Of a stretch of 64,000 bases of DNA, positions 55,027 to 64,000 are shown piece after piece. The translations under genes and the position numbers were made by a program. Under the pieces are notes generated by a model, which searched no databases, had not been told where the DNA came from, and saw only the letters and a list, made by a program, of their open reading frames with translations. Origin of the DNA: Rhizophlyctis rosea (taxonomy: Eukaryota > Chytridiomycota > Chytridiomycetes > Rhizophlyctidales > Rhizophlyctidaceae); the NCBI GenBank assembly GCA_027596075.1, contig JADGJC010000163.1, positions 25,666 to 89,665 of the forward strand, in the 5' to 3' direction. Position 1 is the stretch's first letter, and each line of letters starts with the position of its first letter.

Positions 55027-56059
55027 CTACTTGGCGACCCGGCCATTCTCTGCCGTGTCGTTGTAGCGGGTTAGGGCTTTATTGCCTTCCGCCATTGCGT
55101 GCTTGGCGAGTTCGCCGGGGAGGATGAGGCGGACGGAGGTTTGGATTTCGCGGGAGGAGATGGTGGAACGCTTGTTGTAGCTGGCAAGCTGTTGGGGGAT
55201 GGATTGGGTTAGTTTGTGTGTGGTGAGAACTGGATTGCATGGATGGATGGATGGATGGATGGATGGATGGATGGATGGATGGATGGATGGATGGATGGAT
55301 GGATGGATGGATGGACCATACCTTGGATGCCTCACCGGCGATACGCTCGAAGATGTCGTTGATGAAGGAGTTCATGATGGACATCGCCTTGCAGGATGCA
55401 CCCAGATCGGGGTGAATTTGTTTGAGGACTTTGTAGATGTAGGTGGAGTAGGTTTCCTTCCTACGGTTCTACTTGGCATGCCTGGCGGCAGCATGCGCGG
55501 GCGTGTCCGGACTGGTGGTGGTGGCGACGATGGGGGCGGAAGTGACGGGTGTGCGGTGCATGAGGGGCTGTGAGAAGAAAAAGCAGTATTAAAGGGTATG
55601 TCTATGATGCAGAAAGTGGATAGATGGACATGTATACGTACGATAGGGCCCAGCGCCAGGTTCTTGATGGAGTATTGGCCCACCTCGGCCAAGTGGCCAG
55701 CCGCAACACCAGCGGCCCGGACATCCTTGTATTTTTGGGCGAAGGCGGGGGTGTTTGATGTCTAGAGAGAATATGAGTGTAAGCATTGAGGATGGGTTGA
55801 TATGAGTGGATATGGATGGTATCGCAACGCGTGCACACTTACCCCGTATTTGGGGTGAATATCGTCCTTCACGTCCCAGTCATCCACGCCCCTGGCTTCG
55901 TCTGTACAGGAGACAAATAGGCGATAGTTAGTTCCACCGCAGGCAGGAGGGTGCGTAGCTTGAAGTATGTAAGAAGTGGACAGAATAACTCACCAGGTAC
56001 GCGACGGACTCGACGATGCGTTGGATGTATGGGACGCGGGATATGTCTTGGTCGGCCAT
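55027..56059 (-). pseudogene. Winged-helix module joined to histone H2B, copy 2 (broken)
   Basis: Minus-strand exons: 56059-55994, 55901-55843, 55761-55642, 55567-55322 and 55188-55027. Exons 1-3 have the winged-helix layout (PYIQRIVESVAYL; GVDDWDVKDDIHPKYG; AFAQKYKDVRAAGVAAGHLA then EVGQYSIKNLALGPI). Exon 4 gives a tail of 30 residues, a TAG stop, then the H2B fold: [40 protein letters not shown]. Exon 5 gives [40 protein letters not shown] and a stop at 55027, a complete H2B C-terminus. Exon 2 is 59 bases where the other copies have multiples of three, so one base is lost, and AAG to TAG interrupts the H2B tail. A Met three codons into exon 4 could start a shorter H2B, but the TAG would still end it. 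The last intron holds a long ATGG microsatellite and is absent from copy 1. Confidence 0.75.
55239..55314. repeat. (ATGG)19 microsatellite in an H2B intron
   Basis: Nineteen perfect ATGG units fill most of the last intron of H2B copy 2. Read through on the minus strand it gives a meaningless His-Pro-Ser-Ile repeat. Perfect units imply recent expansion. Confidence 0.95.
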
Positions 56060-59151
<3,092 letters not shown>

Positions 59152-59165
59152 TGACCGAGAGGGAA

Positions 59166-59255
59166 ACTTCGGAACTCTCCACGATGATTGAGCGTCTCTC
59201 GCTCCAGCACACTTCGGAACTCTCCACGACGATTGAGCGTTTCTCGCTCCAGCAC
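59166..59255 (+). repeat. 45-bp tandem duplication encoding a 15-residue repeat
   Basis: Two copies of a 45-base unit starting ACTTCGGAACTCTCCACGA occur at 59166 and 59211. In the frame from 59151 they encode TSELSTMIERLSLQH and TSELSTTIERFSLQH. The three differences are substitutions. The length, a multiple of three, and the open frame suggest that it arose while the region was translated. Confidence 0.8.
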
Positions 59256-59270
59256 GTTCAGTTTCGTCTG

Positions 59271-59460
59271 TAAGCCTGGCGTCGGGAATAAGGGGAAGAA
59301 GCTTGACGTGGAGGATTATATGGCGAAAGTCATGGCCAGACTGCGAAGAGCACGTATTCAGGAGGATGGTGACGACCCAGCAGCTGGAGGCGATTTGGAT
59401 TGGTTCGCGCTATTGCAGGCAAATGGCTGCGTCGTGCACCAACTATGGATTTTTTGTAAG
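59271..59460 (+). pseudogene. Possible Nse4-like fragment
   Basis: A plus-strand reading KPGVGNKGKKLDVEDYMAKV, MARLRRARIQEDGDDP and LDWFALLQANG resembles the start of the Nse4 C-terminal region of the SMC5/6 kleisin, where an Asp-Val-Asp-Asp-Phe motif precedes a Leu-Asp-Trp. An intron-like GTAAG follows at about 59456. The expected Arg-Arg-Val-Pro-Thr-Met-Asp-Phe-Met block is not found in frame, so the assignment is weak. Confidence 0.3.
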
Positions 59461-60267
59461 TTTTTTGTCATCATTTGCAAAAGGGTAAGATGCCAGCACG
59501 GAAAGACTTTAATATTCGTTGCCATCAGACTTCGCCGGCGCATCATTACCTTGCAATCCGAGCGTTCACACGACGAGCTACTCTCACTGCCACTACAAAC
59601 AATTCTTATCATCAGTCCAGGCCCCTTCACCTTTGCAACTGGCGGAAAGAAAGGTGAGATTATGTTACAGGAACGAGCCAAGAAATGTTCTATTCGTAAC
59701 CATCTGGGGAAGGTGTCATTCTAGGAGGCTTACGGAAGAATATCGAAAACGAGAGCGCAGTTTGATATCATGGCTCGAAACGAAGGATGATGCCGTACAA
59801 CAAATTACGAATGGAAAGGTCTGGCTGGTATTGTTGCGGAAAAGTGTAGGTCTTCCGCTTCTTGCCATGTTTTGTTTCTCTCGAGTGTTCATTCTTTGGT
59901 AGTTGGAAACGAGTCAGCACATTTCCCAAAGATCGATTTTGAAGGAAAGATAATATCGGGTGGGAGGACGCGCAAGTGGTATTGCGACAGTGGACATGAC
60001 CGCGGGTTTTCGGTTTAGCGGTTGCCTGTGAAGGGACGATGATGAGCTGGTATATTTTGTTGTCGCTTGTCAGCGCTCTCTTTTTGATCTTCGTAATGAT
60101 TGACATTTTCAATAGGAATTCGTACTCCACAACCGCCCGTATCAGCTTTTCTGTGATGTCGCGATACTTCTTGTTGGAGATATCCAGGTTATTTCGACAA
60201 CGTCCAGGTATGTGTAGATAACAGTCCTACAAATCCATCTTCAAACAAAAACCTGACATACTCCATT
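59461..60267. other. Unassigned gap before V-ATPase relic
   Basis: Short open frames only; 60110-60210 may be a scrambled first exon of the V-ATPase gene, but the match is too weak to call. Confidence 0.3.
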
Positions 60268-61920
60268 CTGTACGCGAGATTCTCGTAAAATATGGAACTT
60301 ACTCTGCCAGATGGAAGCAAGCGGGCGGGTCAAGTGCTGGAAGTGCAGGGGAAGAAGGCTGTTGCGCAGGTCAGATAGTTGCGAAATTCGGGAGCTTTAG
60401 CAAATTTCATCTCATTAATTAATATTTGGCGATGTAGGTGTTTGGAGGAACATCCGGAGTAGATGCAAAGCTACTACGTGCAGAATGCACTGGTGATGTC
60501 CTCAAAATACGTGTTTCAGAGGACATGTTGGGTCGTGTGTTCAACGGTTTTGAAGGCCTATTGATCGGGGACCGAAGGTGTATGACGATAAATTCTGGTG
60601 CATATCCTGTTTTCCGTTTCGGTAAAGCGGTATGAAAGACTTATGTTTATGTTTCATTCAGGGCAATTTATCAGACCCCTTCTCTCCTATCAACCCCATA
60701 GACAATGATCCGAACGGGTATCTCTGCCATTGACATAACGAATTCTATGGCTCGTGGTCAAAAGATTTACATTTTATCCGCCGCTGCTTTGCCTCATAGT
60801 GAAGTATGTTCTTTCTATATTTCTGGGTCGACTTGCTGGAATTTTGCGAATTGATTGATATGATCCCACTTGCAGACTGCTGCTCGAACTTGTTGACAAG
60901 CCGGTCTCGTCAAAAAGAACTTCGCCATCTTGTTCGGTGCCATGGGTGTCAAATTGGAAACTGCGCGCTACTTCAACGCAAGATTTTGAGGAGCACAGTT
61001 CTATTGAGCGTGTATCTTGGTTATTGAACTTGGCGAACGACCCACCCCACGTGAGTTTTTTCACATGTTGTTGTAAGCCATATGATGAACTCCTGCAGAA
61101 TCTCACGCATATGATGCCGACTAGCATCGAACGTATCATCACACTCCGTCTCGCAGTGCGCCTACCAACTTGAAAAGCACGTACTGGTCATCTTGACGGA
61201 CAGGAGTTTGTACGCGGACTCCTTTGCGTGAGGTGTCTGCCGCCAGAGAAGAAGTGCCCAGTTCGCCCCGAGTTACATGTACACGGATTCGTCGACTACC
61301 TATGAGCGTGCTGGACGGGTTGCTGAAAGGAATGGAGGTATTACCCAGATTCCTGTTTTGACGATGCCTAACGATGGTGAGTGGGGATTGGATTGAGAGT
61401 AGGGTTTGAGTATGTCGTGCTGAATGATCTGCTTTTCGGTAGATGTTACCCACCCTATTCAGAATCTTACTGGGTACATTACGGAGGGGCAGATTTCTCA
61501 TTGATTGAAAGTTGCATAACCGTCAGGTGCGTTCGGTGATTTCATGATATTTGGGTGAATGCTCTGAAATGCTCCTCTTTTTTCGATCCACCCTCCGATC
61601 AACATTCTTCCATCCCTTTCTCGTCTCATGCAGAGCGCTATTGGTGAAAAGTCAACGCGGAAGGACCTCGGTGATGTTTCTAACCAATTGGTATGTTATT
61701 GCAATTTGATGTGGGCGTTTTTGACAGTTCGGCTTGTGTTTAAGTGATTAACCTAACACTTCTTTCTTGCAACCGTTTGTTTTCAGTCCGCCAAATACGC
61801 TATCGGACGTGATGCGGCGGCCGTGAAGATCGTCGTCGCGGAAGAAGCCTGGAACTCGGAAGACAAGTTGGCGTTGGAGTTTTTGATTCAGTTTGAGAAG
61901 ACTTTCATTGCTCGAGGTAC
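60268..61920 (+). pseudogene. VMA2: V-ATPase subunit B relic
   Basis: Plus-strand exons track Vma2 over most of its length: [40 protein letters not shown] then [40 protein letters not shown] then [53 protein letters not shown]; a frame change then [20 protein letters not shown] and [72 protein letters not shown] and [20 protein letters not shown]. This is the nucleotide-binding, non-catalytic subunit of the vacuolar proton pump. Frame changes, stops (for example after ADSFA) and missing pieces between LPHSE and LLNLAND show decay. Introns keep plausible GT-AG ends. Confidence 0.9.
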
Positions 61921-61999
61921 ACCTCTTCCTACTATATATCCCACACATGTTGTCAACCCTTGAGGCTTTGCTTTTTGCTTATTTCGCAACCTCAGGCTA

Positions 62000-62255
62000 C
62001 AACGAAGCCGCACGATCTCCGAAAGTCTCGATTTGGCGTAGTCGTTATTGAGGATTTTTTCGCGGAGATGCTGAACACGATTTCGTGGGCATTGACTTTC
62101 CCTGACCATATCGGCCGGTAAGGAACTGATTGAACAATCCGCAAAATCACTTGGGAGTAATGTGTCGACATGTTTCACAGCGCCGTCGTCATGTTCGGAC
62201 TCCCATACCTTCCCAAGAACTCGCCCGAGGTGCAGGGAAAGCTGGACTTCCCATA
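62000..62255 (+). pseudogene. CHL1/XPD-type helicase fragment
   Basis: Near 62090-62120 the plus strand encodes a GIDF-like block in one frame and DHIGR in the next. After an intron it reads AVVMFGLPYLPKNSPEVQGK then LDF (62184-62250). This resembles the motif V/VI region of iron-sulfur DNA helicases of the XPD/CHL1/RTEL group (Gly-Arg-Ala-Val-Ile-Met-x-Gly-Leu/Val-Pro-Tyr). Only this part is visible, with a one-base frame change inside it. Confidence 0.5.
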
Positions 62256-62949
62256 ACCAATTTCGGCGACTCGCAAGGGCCTCAATGCGAATACGCAGAC
62301 TTCACTGCTCCAAGTCAAACCCAGACACGCACAGACACTACTCACAGACGACCTCGCCTCTCTCACTCTCTCCTCTCAACCCAGTCAGCAGAACTCGAAC
62401 AATGCAAACCGTGGATTCTGATCAGCAAACGGTCATCACCACCATCACCTCGCAAACCGGTAGATACTATCTCAGAAGCTTCCTACGACTCGCAGTCTCA
62501 GCTGAGCTTCACTGAAACGGACCAAAATTCGTCACTGTTTGACGATGGTGAATATAGTGAATACTCTGCTACAACTGGACCCAAACTTTCTCCACATGCT
62601 TGCAAGTGAGTATTATTGGGCGCTTTGGGGTAAGGAAAGGGAGGTTTGTGCTGGGGGGCTGGGCTGGGGGGCCACGGGAGGCGTGAATGCCAAGGCATGA
62701 CGCGGAGAGTCATCAGCATGGTCTGGTATGGTGGTGGGCTTTAGCGAACGGATTGCGGGCGAAGCTCGCATGAGTGCGCGAAGGACCTAGTATACTGACT
62801 GCGTCAGAAAATTGATCTTGCGATTCGGGTGGGTAATTTGGAGGGAAGGACGGCGGTGGATGGGACGATCGGGGAAAAGCATCATTCGAGGACGGGAACT
62901 AATCAGTGATGATGATGCAGATATTGCGGCATTCATGCACCATCTTCCG
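62256..62949. other. Unassigned stretch
   Basis: A plus-strand Ser/Thr/Gln-rich reading (62260-62610, ending FTETDQNSSLFDDGEYSEYS) may be the start of the SUN-domain gene or a separate relic; not recognised. Confidence 0.3.
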
Positions 62950-64000
62950 TAGTCAAATGCATGGCGTGCAAAGAAAGTGAAGCAGGCGTTGAAGGAGGTT
63001 GTGAAGACGGGGAAGCTTGAAGGGTTGGTTAGGCAGATTGGGGGGGTTGGGAGTGAGGGGGCGAAGGCAGGTGGAGAGAGTTCGGAAGAGTGCTGCGCAG
63101 TTCCTGGAGGGTAATCGGGCGGCGTTGCAGGATTTGTTTGATGAGAGGTTTGATGAGGGGAGGAAGAAGGGGGTTATTTTGACGAAGGGGGATGTCTTGA
63201 AGTGGATTGAAAGGAAGGTTGGGACTGTTGTTGAGGAGTTGGAGGTGTTGGTACAAGGCATGATCGACTCCGCGCTCGCAAAGTACCGCGCCGACCGTCT
63301 GGCGATGTCGGATTGTGCGTTAGAAAGTGGTGGGGCGAATGTTGTTCCGGAATTCACAAGCGAGACGTTCCATTTGGAGTATGAGACGAATCGGTTGCGG
63401 TGGGCTAGTCGTGTGTTTGGGTTGAGGAAGCCGGTTAGTGGCCGCCGAAGACGGCGCTGAGGCCGGATGTGCAGCCGGGGAATTGTCGGGCTATGAAGGG
63501 TGAGGTTTAGGGTTTGTGTTTGTGGGCGAGTGTAGGGGAAGTGTGTGTCTGACATGGTTTGTTTTTTGTGTCTGGCGACGATGAGGCAACAAAGACACAT
63601 TCAGCATCTACCTCTCCCGCGACATCCTGCCCACGGATATCACCCTCGAACACACACCCACATCCCTCGTCACCTCGGACAGAAAATTTCACAGCGACCA
63701 GGACTACCCCTTCTCCCCTCCGCACGAAGTCGAAGTCTGGGCCGTCCTTGATCCTGACCGTTTCCGTCATTTCGATTTGGAATTCCCTACGGTGCGGAAA
63801 ACCCCACTGGACAAGATGAATGGGAAGCCGAAACGGGGGAGAAGATTACGCCTGTGGCGGCGTTGCTGGTTGATGTTGAGTCTGATCCGGCGAAGGAGGG
63901 GAAGATGGGGACGTGGCCGGTTAGGGGGGGAAGAGGGGAGGGGTGTAGAGGTTGCGGGGAGGGACGGGAAGGTTGGGGTTGTTGTGGTTAGGCTTAAGAG
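62950..64000 (+). pseudogene. SUN-domain protein, C-terminal part, runs off the edge
   Basis: The plus strand reads a coiled-coil-like region (SAAQFLEGNRAALQDLFDER, GDVLKWIERKVGTVVEELEV), then IDSALAKYRADRLAMSDCAL, ESGGANVVPEFTSETFHLEY and SRVFGLRKPVSG. After a one-base frame change it gives KTALRPDVQPGNCRAMKG, and after an intron TFSIYLSRDILPTDITLEHT, PTSLVTSDR, HEVEVWAVLD. The Asp-Tyr/Cys-Ala-Leu-Glu-Ser-Gly-Gly and Gln-Pro-Gly-Asn-Cys-Trp blocks and Ile-x-Pro-Thr-x-Ile-Thr-Leu-Glu-His are hallmarks of the SUN domain, the part of inner nuclear membrane proteins that binds KASH peptides in the perinuclear space. The frame change after KPVSG and Trp to Arg in GNCW suggest a damaged copy. The C-terminus and any membrane segment lie outside or were not seen. 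Confidence 0.75.

Noticed and set aside
55199..55384. His-Pro-Ser-Ile protein repeat on the minus strand
   Set aside because: It is the translation of the ATGG microsatellite in an H2B intron with valid splice sites on both sides.

Overview
The window reads as nuclear DNA of an early-diverging fungus, most likely a chytrid-type lineage. Genes are split by many short GT-AG introns of about 60-90 bp and base composition is near balanced. The recognisable families include a velvet factor, a VRG4-type GDP-mannose transporter and a UVE1-type UV endonuclease, which together point to Fungi. The chytrid assignment is inference. I found no tRNA, rRNA or CRISPR array.

Four loci look intact or nearly so: a RanGAP with an unusual N-terminal extension (11892-14333), two small winged-helix genes (25316-25695 and 31139-31859) and a UVDE endonuclease with a long lysine-rich tail (38237-40075). 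Almost everything else recognisable is a decayed but intron-retaining copy of a conserved gene. From left to right these are cullin, a Cdc20-like WD40 protein, NAC beta (split by an inversion), the VRG4 transporter, SEC31, SMC2, eL13, casein kinase 2 alpha, an RFC small subunit, two histone H2B loci, SKI8/WDR61, an alginate-lyase-like enzyme, the RAD6 E2, DCN1, ribosomal uS3, a velvet factor, an actin fragment, V-ATPase subunit B, a CHL1/XPD-type helicase fragment and a SUN-domain gene that runs off the right edge. Between them lie unassigned stretches, a tandem array with a nucleosome-sized (about 172 bp) period, smaller duplications and a three-copy dispersed gene family.

The most unusual feature is a recurring three-exon module encoding a small winged-helix (linker-histone-H15-like) domain. 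It is cut by phase-0 introns at equivalent positions. I count five copies: one fused in frame to RanGAP, two stand-alone proteins (one with a basic Lys/Ala tail as in linker histones), and two joined upstream of histone H2B. Both H2B loci now carry disabling changes, but two diverged copies with the same layout suggest that a winged-helix-H2B fusion once existed as a gene. Two RNA-structure candidates lie just 3' of these H2B genes. One is a single 6-bp hairpin with a UUUC loop, resembling the animal histone mRNA stem-loop. The other is an array of five consecutive hairpins whose stems differ by paired (compensatory) substitutions.

Taken together, the window looks like a graveyard of duplicated housekeeping genes surrounding a few live genes, with chromatin-related winged-helix modules scattered through it. 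All homology statements come from recognising conserved motifs by eye; no search was run.
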